From Clostridium sp. AM34-11AC (GTDB taxonomy: Bacteria > Bacillota > Clostridia > Lachnospirales > Lachnospiraceae): a stretch of DNA of 64,000 nt. The stretch spans positions 62,001 through 126,000 of the forward strand of contig NZ_QWGL01000002.1 of NCBI RefSeq assembly GCF_003435375.1, given 5' to 3'. The notes under the pieces are model-generated. The model was not told the origin of the DNA, made no database searches, and was given only the letters and a program-made list of their open reading frames with translations. Shown in pieces: positions 44,386-52,102 of this stretch; within the stretch, counting starts at the first letter, position 1; each line of letters begins with the position of its first letter. The position numbers and the translations under genes were made by a program.

Positions 44386-45567
44386 ATGGCAAGATTTACA
44401 TTACCGAGAGACATTTATCATGGAAAAGGATGTCTGGAAGAACTGAAGAATCTGAAGGGAAAGAAAGCATTTCTCGTAGTAGGCGGCGGTTCTATGAAAC
44501 GCCAGGGATTCCTTGACAAGGCTGTTCATTACTTAAAAGACGGTGGAATGGAAGTTGAAGTTTTTGAGGGCGTAGAACCGGATCCGTCGGTGGAGACCGT
44601 TATGAGAGGCGCGGAAGCGATGCGCAGATTTGAGCCGGACTGGATCGTATCCATGGGCGGCGGATCCCCAATCGATGCGGCGAAGGCGATGTGGGTGTTC
44701 TATGAGTACCCGGAGACTACATTTGAAGATCTGATCACTCCGTTCAGCTTCCCGGAACTGAGACAGAAAGCGAAATTCGCGGCGATTCCGTCCACATCCG
44801 GTACAGCTACCGAGGTGACCGCGTTCTCTGTTATCACAAACTATCAGACAGGAGTGAAATATCCGCTGGCTGACTTTAATATCACCCCGGATGTAGCGAT
44901 CGTAGATCCAGATCTCGTTATGGGACTTCCGGTGAAACAGGTTGCCTATACCGGTATGGATGCCCTGACCCATGCGATCGAGGCATACGTCTCCACATTA
45001 AACGGACCGTTTACGGATCCGCTGGCACTTCAGGCGATCGAGATGGTTCTGGAATACCTTCCGGCATCTTACAATGGAAATACCCATGCGAGAGAGGAGA
45101 TGCATTACGCGCAGTGTCTCGCGGGAATGGCATTCTCCAATGCGCTTCTTGGAATCGTTCACTCTATGGCCCACAAGACGGGAGCTGCATTCTCCACCGG
45201 ACATATTCCGCACGGATGCGCGAACGCGATCTATCTTCCGTATGTTATCCAGTATAACGCGAAGGATACCGTCGCAGCTGATCGTTACGCGGAGATCGCA
45301 AGAAGAATGGGATTAGAGGGAAGATCCAGACAGGCCCTGATCAACAGTCTCTGCGCGAAGATCAATGAATTCAATGAGAAGCTGAATATTCCGAAGACAT
45401 TGAAAGAATTCGGTATCAATGAGGACGAATTTAAGGAGAAGGTGGACCGTATCGCGGAACTCGCAGTGGGCGATGCATGTACCGGATCGAACCCGAGAGA
45501 GATCGATCCTGCGAATATGGCGAAGCTGCTTACCTGCACATATTACGGAACTGAAGTTGACTTTTGA
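44386..45567 (+). CDS. Iron-containing alcohol dehydrogenase
   Basis: 393 residues with the group III fold: NAD(P)-binding MGGGSPIDAAKAMW, IPSTSGTATEVTAF, and the iron ligands in GMDALTHAIEAYVS (Asp, His) and IVHSMAHKTGAAFSTGHIPHGCANAI (two His). It reduces an aldehyde such as butyraldehyde or acetaldehyde to the alcohol, regenerating NAD(P)+. The two Rex-like boxes in the promoter support control by the NADH/NAD+ ratio. It is monocistronic, with GAAAGGAG upstream. Confidence 0.94.
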   Translation: MARFTLPRDIYHGKGCLEELKNLKGKKAFLVVGGGSMKRQGFLDKAVHYLKDGGMEVEVFEGVEPDPSVETVMRGAEAMRRFEPDWIVSMGGGSPIDAAKAMWVFYEYPETTFEDLITPFSFPELRQKAKFAAIPSTSGTATEVTAFSVITNYQTGVKYPLADFNITPDVAIVDPDLVMGLPVKQVAYTGMDALTHAIEAYVSTLNGPFTDPLALQAIEMVLEYLPASYNGNTHAREEMHYAQCLAGMAFSNALLGIVHSMAHKTGAAFSTGHIPHGCANAIYLPYVIQYNAKDTVAADRYAEIARRMGLEGRSRQALINSLCAKINEFNEKLNIPKTLKEFGINEDEFKEKVDRIAELAVGDACTGSNPREIDPANMAKLLTCTYYGTEVDF

Positions 45568-45674
45568 CGATAATTTGAGATGCAGCTGTGAGGGTGCTAA
45601 GCAGCTGCTGGAAAGATTATCCGCATAATACAAATATTGTGGTGTAATCAGATCTTGTAAGGAGATCGAATTGG

Positions 45675-45710
45675 GAAAATCTCTGCCGGGAATATTCGGC
45701 AGAGATTTTC
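45675..45710 (+). terminator. Terminator after the alcohol dehydrogenase gene
   Basis: GAAAATCTCTGCCG at 45675-45688 pairs perfectly with CGGCAGAGATTTTC at 45697-45710. The U-tract is short. Confidence 0.8.
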
Positions 45711-45719
45711 TGTTTGCAG

Positions 45720-45852
45720 GTTACTGTTCACGCCTTGCGCAAACAGTAACTGATTTTGCCGATGCTTCGCATTCCGAATCGGCAAAATCCACTACCACCA
45801 CTGTATTGTACGGAATTTTCAGTTCAGAAAATTCCTACCCGTGTACAGTAAC
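45720..45852 (+). mobile_element. Family C MITE-like element, copy 1 (133 bp)
   Basis: Ends are GTTACTGT and ACAGTAAC. Inside are three hairpins: GTTACTGTT/AACAGTAAC, ATTTTGCCGAT/ATCGGCAAAAT and GGAATTTTC/GAAAATTCC. It is base-for-base identical to 48255-48387. Flanks GTTTGCAG (45712-45719) and GTTTCCAG (45853-45860) form an 8-bp near-perfect target duplication. Confidence 0.85.
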
Positions 45853-45892
45853 GTTTCCAGGATATATCAAGCGAGGTTTTTCTATCATTCTA

Positions 45893-45921
45893 TTGACTTT
45901 CTGTAGAAGCCACTCTATAAT
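45893..45921 (+). promoter_or_regulatory. Promoter of the second degV gene
   Basis: -35 TTGACT (45893-45898) and -10 TATAAT (45916-45921), spacer 17. Confidence 0.75.
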
Positions 45922-45996
45922 ATATGGTATTGAATACTACATCACAGGGAAAAATAAATGAGAACTGTGATAGGGAATAGAGCTGGAGGAAGCAGT

Positions 45997-46839
45997 ATGA
46001 ATTATAGAATTATTGGGGATAGCTGCATGGATCTTACCGAGGAGCAGAGGAAGGACCCGCATTTTACCCTGATCCCGTTTACGCTTATGGTGGAAGACCA
46101 CCAGTTTGTCGACGATAAGAATTTTAACCAGAAGGAATTCTTAAAGATCGTAAAGGAAAGCCCGGAGTGTCCGAAGACTGCATGCCCGTCTCCGGAGACA
46201 TTTAAGGAAGCTTACTGCTGCGAGGAGGAGAATGTATTTGTTATTACGATCTCTTCCCACCTGAGCGGATGCTATAACAGTGCGGTTCTCGCAAAGAATC
46301 TTTATGAGGAAGAGTTTGGAACCGGAAAGAAGAATATCGTGGTGATCGATTCTGAGTCTGCTTCTACCGGAGAAGTAAATCTCGCGCTTTATGTTCAGGA
46401 ACTCTGTGAGCAGGATATTCCGTTTGAAGAGATTGTAAAGAAAACTCTCGAGTACCGCGACAGACAGAAGACGTATTTCGTTCTGGAAACTCTGGATACA
46501 TTGAGAAAGAACGGACGACTCACCGGACTTCAGGCGTTCTTCGCGACAAAATTAAACATTAAGCCTGTTATGGGTGCGGATCACGGCGTGATCATCAAAC
46601 TGGATCAGGCCCGCGGAATCCAGAAGGCACTTCAGAGAATGGTGGAGATCGTTGTGAAAGATGCAGGAACAGTGGAAGATAAGTGTCTTACGATCGCTCA
46701 CTGTAATGCGCCGGAACGTGCCCAGTATGTAAAAGAAAAATTTGAACAGGCCGCAAAGTTCAAAAAGATCATTGTGACCGAGACAGCCGGACTTGCTACC
46801 GTTTATGCAGGGGACGGCGGAATCATTGTGGCAGTGTAA
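45997..46839 (+). CDS. DegV family fatty-acid-binding protein (2)
   Basis: 280 residues from ATG 45997 with GGAGGA at 45985-45990. Signatures: IIGDSCMDLTEEQ, CPSPETFKEAY, ISSHLSGCYNSA, VLETLDTLRKNGRLTGLQAFFATKLNIKPV and a C-terminal GDGGIIVAV. It is only distantly related to the copy at 25823. Its stop codon (46837-46839) lies within the left end of a family A element that inserted after codon GCA; the pre-insertion end, read across the target duplication, would also have been Val-stop, so the protein is unchanged. Confidence 0.92.
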   Translation: MNYRIIGDSCMDLTEEQRKDPHFTLIPFTLMVEDHQFVDDKNFNQKEFLKIVKESPECPKTACPSPETFKEAYCCEEENVFVITISSHLSGCYNSAVLAKNLYEEEFGTGKKNIVVIDSESASTGEVNLALYVQELCEQDIPFEEIVKKTLEYRDRQKTYFVLETLDTLRKNGRLTGLQAFFATKLNIKPVMGADHGVIIKLDQARGIQKALQRMVEIVVKDAGTVEDKCLTIAHCNAPERAQYVKEKFEQAAKFKKIIVTETAGLATVYAGDGGIIVAV

Positions 46840-46968
46840 CTGTTCAGTAGGTCTGCGCACTTGCTGCGCTGACCGTAAGAAAACATAGGCTGGAAGGCAA
46901 AAATCCCATCAGCGAAGCTGATCTGGAATGGATTTTTGCACGTAACTATGAAGGTACTGAATAGTTAC
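46836..46968 (+). mobile_element. Family A MITE-like element, copy 2, with 8-bp target duplication
   Basis: 133 bp with ends GTAACTGTTCAGTA and ACTGAATAGTTAC. It is flanked by a perfect direct repeat GTGGCAGT (46828-46835 and 46969-46976), proof of transposition by an 8-bp staggered cut. GTAA ends and 8-bp duplications are seen in IS66-family elements, so mobilisation by such a transposase is possible. It sits at the very end of degV. Confidence 0.9.
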
Positions 46969-47002
46969 GTGGCAGTATAAATAATGGAAAAGAAATGATA
47001 AA

Positions 47003-47055
47003 GGCGTTCGATCCACCCGGAGAAAAATCCGGATGATGGATTTAACGCCTTTTTT
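47003..47055 (+). terminator. Terminator of the second degV gene
   Basis: GGCGTT at 47003-47008 pairs with AACGCC at 47044-47049, with inner ATCCA/TGGAT and CCGGA/TCCGG, then TTTTTT. It lies beyond the inserted element. Confidence 0.85.
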
Positions 47056-47185
47056 ATGTAGCAGGAAATTCCCTGTTACATAAAAAGGCACTGACGTGCC
47101 AAAGATGCGCACTCGCGCGAAGATGTAGACTGTCGCAAGCGACCGCACGAGGCGCAGGAATGTGACAAGGCACATTCATTTTATC
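47056..47185 (+). repeat. Family B dispersed repeat, copy 2
   Basis: Shares with copy 1 the core GTCGCAAGCGACCGC and the ending GGAATGTG...GCACATTC-TTTTA, and begins with TACATAAAAAGGCAC. It again lies just behind a terminator. Confidence 0.55.
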
Positions 47186-47200
47186 GAAATGAGAAAGCAG

Positions 47201-48133
47201 TTACAGGTCCATCCCCTGAAAAATATGATGTTCCTTTAAATATTTTGCAATGGAATTCAAAACCAGTCTTTTATTCCCGCTCCATTCCGGTGCGATCAGG
47301 ATCGACTTTGGCCCGTCGCCGCTGATCCGATGGATCACAGTTTCCTGTGGGAGGATTTTTAAGCAGTCACCGATCAGTTCCAGATATTCCGGCAGTTCCA
47401 GTGTTTGAAACCTGCCGGATGCATAAAGATCGGCAAGATCTGTCCCCTTTAACACATGAAGGAGCTGCAGCTTGATCCCATCCACATGGAGCTTTCCAAG
47501 GTAATTTACAGTTTCCAGCATCTGTTCCCTCGACTCTCCGGGAAGTCCGAGGATCACATGGACGATCACCGTGAGTCCGGCAGCCTTTAACCTGCGGTAG
47601 GCATCCTCAAAAACAGGGAGCGCATATCCCCGGCGGATGAGTTTTGCCGTATCCTCATGGATCGTCTGCAGACCGAGCTCTATCCAGACCGGTTTTTCTT
47701 TATTTAACCGGGAAAGAAGCTCTACGGTTTCATCCGGGAGGCAGTCCGGCCGTGTGCCGATAGAGAGCGCGCAGATCTCCGGGAGAGAGATTGCCTCAGA
47801 AAAGAGTTGTTTCAGATAGGAGAGCGGGGCATATGTGTTTGTGTATGACTGGAAATATGCGATATAGGCAGCGTCATCTCCTGAGATCTTCCGGCTGACG
47901 CGGGCCTTCGCAAGGTCAGCCTGCTTTCTAAGGGATCCGGCCTGCTTTTCTGCAAAATCACCGGATCCGCCGGCACTGCAAAAGATACAGCCGCCTCTTC
48001 CCAGTGTGCCATCCCGGTTTGGACATGTCATGCCGCCGTCCAGAGCGAGTTTATAGACTTTTTTCCCAAATATCTTTTTTAATTCATAGTCGAGAGAGTG
48101 GTACGGTTTGCCATTCCAGTCTGTCTGAAGCAT
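47201..48133 (-). CDS. YhcC family radical SAM protein (TIGR01212 type)
   Basis: 310 residues from ATG 48133, where AAAGGA precedes; a longer frame to 48214 lacks a site. The radical-SAM cluster motif has the unusual YhcC spacing CPNRDGTLGRGGCIFC (Cys-x12-Cys-x2-Cys), followed by SAM-binding segments YFQSYTNTYAPL, LSIGTRPDCLPDE and ELGLQTIHEDT. The family is widespread; a role in RNA or sulfur chemistry is suspected but not established. Single gene on the minus strand. Confidence 0.92.
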   Translation of the reverse strand: MLQTDWNGKPYHSLDYELKKIFGKKVYKLALDGGMTCPNRDGTLGRGGCIFCSAGGSGDFAEKQAGSLRKQADLAKARVSRKISGDDAAYIAYFQSYTNTYAPLSYLKQLFSEAISLPEICALSIGTRPDCLPDETVELLSRLNKEKPVWIELGLQTIHEDTAKLIRRGYALPVFEDAYRRLKAAGLTVIVHVILGLPGESREQMLETVNYLGKLHVDGIKLQLLHVLKGTDLADLYASGRFQTLELPEYLELIGDCLKILPQETVIHRISGDGPKSILIAPEWSGNKRLVLNSIAKYLKEHHIFQGMDL

Positions 48134-48230
48134 AAAACAGATCCTTTCAAAAAATAAGTTTTCCTTGCAACACATATACGAGGTATTATATAATAATAAG
48201 AGGTTTCTTTTCAACCTGATTTCCGGAAAA

Positions 48231-48402
48231 GTTACTGCGCCTGCTTTGCGCGTAGTTACTGTTCACGCCTTGCGCAAACAGTAACTGATTTTGCCGATGC
48301 TTCGCATTCCGAATCGGCAAAATCCACTACCACCACTGTATTGTACGGAATTTTCAGTTCAGAAAATTCCTACCCGTGTACAGTAACTGTGGGTACAGTA
48401 AC
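48231..48402 (+). mobile_element. Small palindrome split by family C copy 2
   Basis: The left piece GTTACTG-CGCCTGCTTTGCGCGTA and the right piece TGTGGGTA-CAGTAAC flank the intact element at 48255-48387. Joined across the imperfect 8-bp duplication they give a 31-bp GTTACTG-N17-CAGTAAC palindrome like the first hairpin of family C itself, so one element appears to have landed in another. Confidence 0.6.
48255..48387 (+). mobile_element. Family C MITE-like element, copy 2 (133 bp)
   Basis: Identical at all 133 positions to 45720-45852. Flanks TGCGCGTA (48247-48254) and TGTGGGTA (48388-48395) agree at six of eight positions. Complete identity of non-coding copies 2.5 kb apart points to recent movement or gene conversion. 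Confidence 0.85.
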
Positions 48403-48494
48403 CCGGAAAACACAGCAAAGCTTCCGGACAAGATGCTGGCTGTGAAGAAAATTAAAATATCCGCCAAAGCGGATCGAAAAGGAGAACTGGGGTT

Positions 48495-49781
48495 ATGGAT
48501 AGAGAAGCTGCAAAGAAAGCATTACAGAGCGCGAAAGCGACCGGATTTTTTACAGAAATGTATGGGGACGGTGCCGCTGAGAATGAAAAGCGCTATGAGC
48601 ATGTTCTTGAGGGATTCGAAAAGTCATTCGGGGGGGATCAGGTGAGTCTTTTTACTTCCGCAGGACGTACCGAGATCAGCGGAAACCACACAGACCACAA
48701 TAATGGAAAAGTTCTGGCTGGAAGCATCAACCTTGACTGTGTTGCCTGCGCGGCGGCAAACGGAACCGATGAGATCCACATTATCAGTGAGACATACAGC
48801 CAGAAATTCACGATCAATATCAAAAATTTAAAGCCGAGCGACAAGATGGCCGGAACCATCGACCTGACAAAGGGAATGCTGGCCGGATTTCAGGAGATGG
48901 GATATCAGATCGGCGGCTTTGATGCTTATATCACAAGCAACGTGATCAGCGCCGCCGGAGTCAGCTCCTCCGCTTCCTACGAAATGCTGATCTGTTCCAT
49001 GATCAACGAGTTCTTCAATGACGGAAAAGTGGACGTCGTTACATATGCCCATGTCGGCAAATACGCGGAGAACAAATACTGGAATAAAGGTTCAGGTCTT
49101 CTCGACCAGATGGCATGCGCGGTGGGCGGCATGATCACCATCGACTTCAAGAATCCTTTAGAACCGGTTGTTGAGAAACTCAACTATGATTTCGGTGCTC
49201 AGGATCACAGCCTGATCATTGTCCAGACCGGAAAAGGCCATGCGGACTTAAGCGCTGAGTATTCCTCCATCCCGAATGAGATGAAGAGGGTGGCAGCCGT
49301 GTTTGGAAAGGAAGTCTGCGCGGAGATCACGGAACAGGAAGTGATCGAAAATGCGGCGAAAGTGAGAAAAGAGGCGGGTGACCGCGCGTTCTTACGTGCC
49401 CTTCACTTCTTTGAGGAGAACAAGCGTGTTGAAAAACAGGTTCAGGCATTAAAGGAGAACCGTTTTGACGAATTCTTAAGCCTGATCACTGAATCCGGAA
49501 ATTCTTCCTGGAAATGGCTCCAGAACTGCTATGTTCCGGGATCTGAGGAGCAGGGGATCACTTCCGCGTTAGCGCTCACAGAGTTATTTATCAAGGAAAA
49601 AGGCTGCGGCGCATGCCGTGTTCACGGCGGCGGATTTGCGGGCGTTATTATGGCGATGCTGCCGAATTCCGTGACAGACGAGTACATCGCTTATATTGAA
49701 AAGGCAATGGGAGAGGGAAGCGCATACCGTATGAGCATCCGCCCGTACGGAGCGGTATGCGTGGACGGATATATCGCATGA
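48495..49781 (+). CDS. galK: Galactokinase
   Basis: 428 residues. The galactokinase signature GRTEISGNHTDHNNGKVLAG (residues 57-76), the GHMP ATP-binding loop SAAGVSSSASYE and the third GHMP motif GCGACRVHGGGFAG are present. It phosphorylates galactose at C1 for the Leloir pathway. galT and galE are not in the window. Unusually, its stop overlaps the start of a TAXI lipoprotein gene (ATGA), coupling galactokinase to a binding protein. GAGAACTGGGG-type ribosome site. Confidence 0.95.
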   Translation: MDREAAKKALQSAKATGFFTEMYGDGAAENEKRYEHVLEGFEKSFGGDQVSLFTSAGRTEISGNHTDHNNGKVLAGSINLDCVACAAANGTDEIHIISETYSQKFTINIKNLKPSDKMAGTIDLTKGMLAGFQEMGYQIGGFDAYITSNVISAAGVSSSASYEMLICSMINEFFNDGKVDVVTYAHVGKYAENKYWNKGSGLLDQMACAVGGMITIDFKNPLEPVVEKLNYDFGAQDHSLIIVQTGKGHADLSAEYSSIPNEMKRVAAVFGKEVCAEITEQEVIENAAKVRKEAGDRAFLRALHFFEENKRVEKQVQALKENRFDEFLSLITESGNSSWKWLQNCYVPGSEEQGITSALALTELFIKEKGCGACRVHGGGFAGVIMAMLPNSVTDEYIAYIEKAMGEGSAYRMSIRPYGAVCVDGYIA

Positions 49782-50755
49782 ATCGGAGACACGCACGGAG
49801 CCTGATTCTTATAGCTGCCGCTTCCGGTGTATTGACTGCATGCTCAAAGCCGGATCCCGGTATGGGGGAGACGAGAAAACTCATTATGGGGACCTTCACT
49901 GAGGACAGCGTGACTGACCGGGCTGGAAAAGCCGTGGCGGCGACCATCAGCAACACAGTTCCCGGAGTCTATGTGGAGACCTGGCCGTCAAAAGGCGCCT
50001 ATATGAATATAGAGCATCTGTTTGACGGGACATATGATCTCGTGATCGTTCCGGCTGGGGCAGCTTACGAGGCGTATACGGGAACCGGTGCCTGTGAGGG
50101 AGAAAAAAAGGAAAAACTTCGTGCAGTAGCGGCATGTTATCCGATCGTCTCCACGTGGATATCCCCGAAGAAACTGGGACTTTCGAAGGTACAGGAACTG
50201 AAGGGGCATCCGCTTGCCGTGGGAAATGAAGGTTCTGAGACGGCAAAGGTATCCGGAGAAGTGTTTGATGTCCTTGGAATCGACAAGGAGAACACGGAGA
50301 TCTGGTATTATGGGATCCAGGGTGGAGCCGACGGGGTCCGGGACCAGTGGGCTGACGGGATCCATGCGTTCACGGAGTCCCCTGTCCCGGTTTACCAGGA
50401 GCTGGCGGCAGAGGATGGGATCCGGTTCTTATCCTACACGGACGAAGAACTGGATGAGATCTTAGACGGCCATCCGGAATACAGTAAGATCAAAGTTCCG
50501 GCAGGGACTTATGAAAATCAGGACGATGAGGTCGGGACCTTCTGCGAAAAAGTCCTTGTCTGCGTGTCTGCGGATATGGATGAAGACCTTGTTCATGAGA
50601 TCGCCTGGGCATTGGAGGTCAACGGACCGGTGTATACAGCCGGAGAACCGTTTATGCGGGCGATGGATGACAGGGAGTTCCGGGCTTCTGAGATCCCGAT
50701 TCCACTTCATGACGGAGCAAAACGGTATTATGAGGAGCAGGGATATTTCAAATAG
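49778..50755 (+). CDS. TAXI family solute-binding lipoprotein (2)
   Basis: 325 residues from the ATG overlapping the galK stop. Signal peptide with lipobox LTAC; then LIMGTFTEDSVTDRAGKAVA, VETWPSKGAYMNIEHLFDGTYDLVIV and a C-terminal IPLHDGAKRYYEEQG shared with the lipoprotein at 15027-16040. As with that one, no TRAP permease genes are beside it. The ligand is unknown; coupling to galK does not by itself mean galactose, since TAXI ligands are usually acids. Confidence 0.85.
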   Translation: MNRRHARSLILIAAASGVLTACSKPDPGMGETRKLIMGTFTEDSVTDRAGKAVAATISNTVPGVYVETWPSKGAYMNIEHLFDGTYDLVIVPAGAAYEAYTGTGACEGEKKEKLRAVAACYPIVSTWISPKKLGLSKVQELKGHPLAVGNEGSETAKVSGEVFDVLGIDKENTEIWYYGIQGGADGVRDQWADGIHAFTESPVPVYQELAAEDGIRFLSYTDEELDEILDGHPEYSKIKVPAGTYENQDDEVGTFCEKVLVCVSADMDEDLVHEIAWALEVNGPVYTAGEPFMRAMDDREFRASEIPIPLHDGAKRYYEEQGYFK

Positions 50756-50766
50756 TAAAATATTCC

Positions 50767-50899
50767 GTAACTGTTCAGTAGGTCTGCGCATTTACTGCGC
50801 TGACCGTAAGAAAACTTAGAATAGAAGGCAAAAATCCTATCGGCACAGCCGATTTGGAATGGATTTTTGCGCGTAACTGTGAGGGTACTGAACAGTTAC
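50767..50899 (+). mobile_element. Family A MITE-like element, copy 3 (133 bp)
   Basis: The best-preserved copy: ends GTAACTGTTCAGTA and TACTGAACAGTTAC are perfect 14-bp inverted repeats. Inside GCAAAAATCC pairs with GGATTTTTGC around ATCGGC/GCCGAT. Flanks AATATTCC (50759-50766) and AATATCCC (50900-50907) are a 7-of-8 target duplication. Confidence 0.9.
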
Positions 50900-50955
50900 A
50901 ATATCCCTCAAAATAACAAGCGGTCTTATAAGAGACCGGGAAAAGGAGATGTCCT

Positions 50956-51906
50956 ATGTTGTACAAAGAATTGATTGAATTATTTGACATGTTAGACAGC
51001 GCATCAGCGTCCGGCAGCGAGGTGGTGGAGTATTTTAGATCCATCGATCCCATGTGTCAGGTGGAAACGTATCCGCTTGAAGGACCAAAAGGCCATACGG
51101 ATATGGTGAGAATCCTGATTCCGGGAAAAAACGGAAAATCAAAGGGCGGAAACGCTGGAACGATCGGCATTCTCGGACGCCTCGGCGGTCTGGGGGCAAG
51201 ACCGGAACAGATCGGGTTTGTCTCCGACGGTGACGGCGCATTGACAGCGTTAGCGGTTGCCGCAAAGCTTCTCAGAATGCAGGCAAAGGGCGATTTCCTT
51301 GAGGGCGACGTATTCGTATCTACGCATGTCTGCCCGGACGCTCCGACAGCTCCCCATGAACCGGTGCCGTTTATGAACTCCCCGGTGGAGACCTGGCAGG
51401 TGAATAAGGAGGAAGTGACGGACGATCTGGACGCAGTTCTGGTTGTGGATACCACAAAGGGAAACAGGATCATCAACCACCGTGGATTCGCAATCTCACC
51501 GACGGTATGTCAGGGATATATTTTGAGAGTCAGCGAGGATCTTCTCGATGTGATGCAGATGACAACAGGAAAACTTCCTTATGTATTTGCTTTGACACAA
51601 CAGGATATCACGCCTTATGGAAATGGAATCTTCCATTTAAACAGCATCCTGCAGCCTGCGACGGCGACAAAAGCCCCGGTGGTAGGCGTTGCGATCACGA
51701 CGGAGACGACCGTTGCCGGATGTGCAACGGGAGCTACCCATATGGAAGATCTGGATGAGGCAGCCCGGTTTATGATCGAGTCGGCGAAGGCATTCGGAAG
51801 AGGAAAACTGAGTTTTCTGGATAAGGAGGAGTTTGCACGGATCAAGGAGCTTTACGGCAACATGGAACACTTCCAGACGCTTGGAAAGAAGAGTGAAGAG
51901 GCGTAA
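50956..51906 (+). CDS. DUF1177 family protein
   Basis: 316 residues, the family length. Recognisable segments are IGFVSDGDGALTALAVAAKL, STHVCPDAPTAPHEPVPFMNSP, the AVLVVDTTKGNRIINHRG region and a C-terminal TETTVAGCATGATHMEDLDEAARF. The His/Asp pattern is reminiscent of metallopeptidases, and in other bacteria DUF1177 genes lie in amino-acid or peptide utilisation clusters, but no activity is established. AAAAGGAG precedes the ATG. Confidence 0.85.
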   Translation: MLYKELIELFDMLDSASASGSEVVEYFRSIDPMCQVETYPLEGPKGHTDMVRILIPGKNGKSKGGNAGTIGILGRLGGLGARPEQIGFVSDGDGALTALAVAAKLLRMQAKGDFLEGDVFVSTHVCPDAPTAPHEPVPFMNSPVETWQVNKEEVTDDLDAVLVVDTTKGNRIINHRGFAISPTVCQGYILRVSEDLLDVMQMTTGKLPYVFALTQQDITPYGNGIFHLNSILQPATATKAPVVGVAITTETTVAGCATGATHMEDLDEAARFMIESAKAFGRGKLSFLDKEEFARIKELYGNMEHFQTLGKKSEEA

Positions 51907-52005
51907 GCTTCGGGAAAAGATCCGGATCTCAGCTGGATTCCGGCAGCAGATGTAATTTTTTAAGAAATTTGACAGAAATTTATCATAAATCCCGGCGGAA
52001 AAAAT

Positions 52006-52034
52006 TTGACAGGTTCTGCCGGGATTGTTACAAT
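52006..52034 (+). promoter_or_regulatory. Promoter of the SH3-NlpC/P60 gene
   Basis: Perfect -35 TTGACA (52006-52011) and -10 TACAAT (52029-52034), spacer 17. A second AATTTGACAG lies 38 bp upstream without a matching -10. Confidence 0.82.
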
Positions 52035-52061
52035 TACGGGTAGAGCAAAAATTGTAACAAT
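52024..52061 (+). promoter_or_regulatory. 12-bp perfect inverted repeat around the transcription start
   Basis: ATTGTTACAATT (52024-52035) covers the -10 and its exact complement AATTGTAACAAT lies at 52050-52061, 14 bases apart. It may be an operator for a cell-envelope regulator or a leader hairpin. Not identified. Confidence 0.55.
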
Positions 52062-52102
52062 ATGCGATAACCGTCTATGGGACGGGGTGATGGAGAACAT
52101 AC

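Noticed and set aside
27299-50899. CRISPR array
   Set aside because: The repeats are 133 bp, dispersed by kilobases, have terminal inverted repeats and target duplications, and there are no cas genes.
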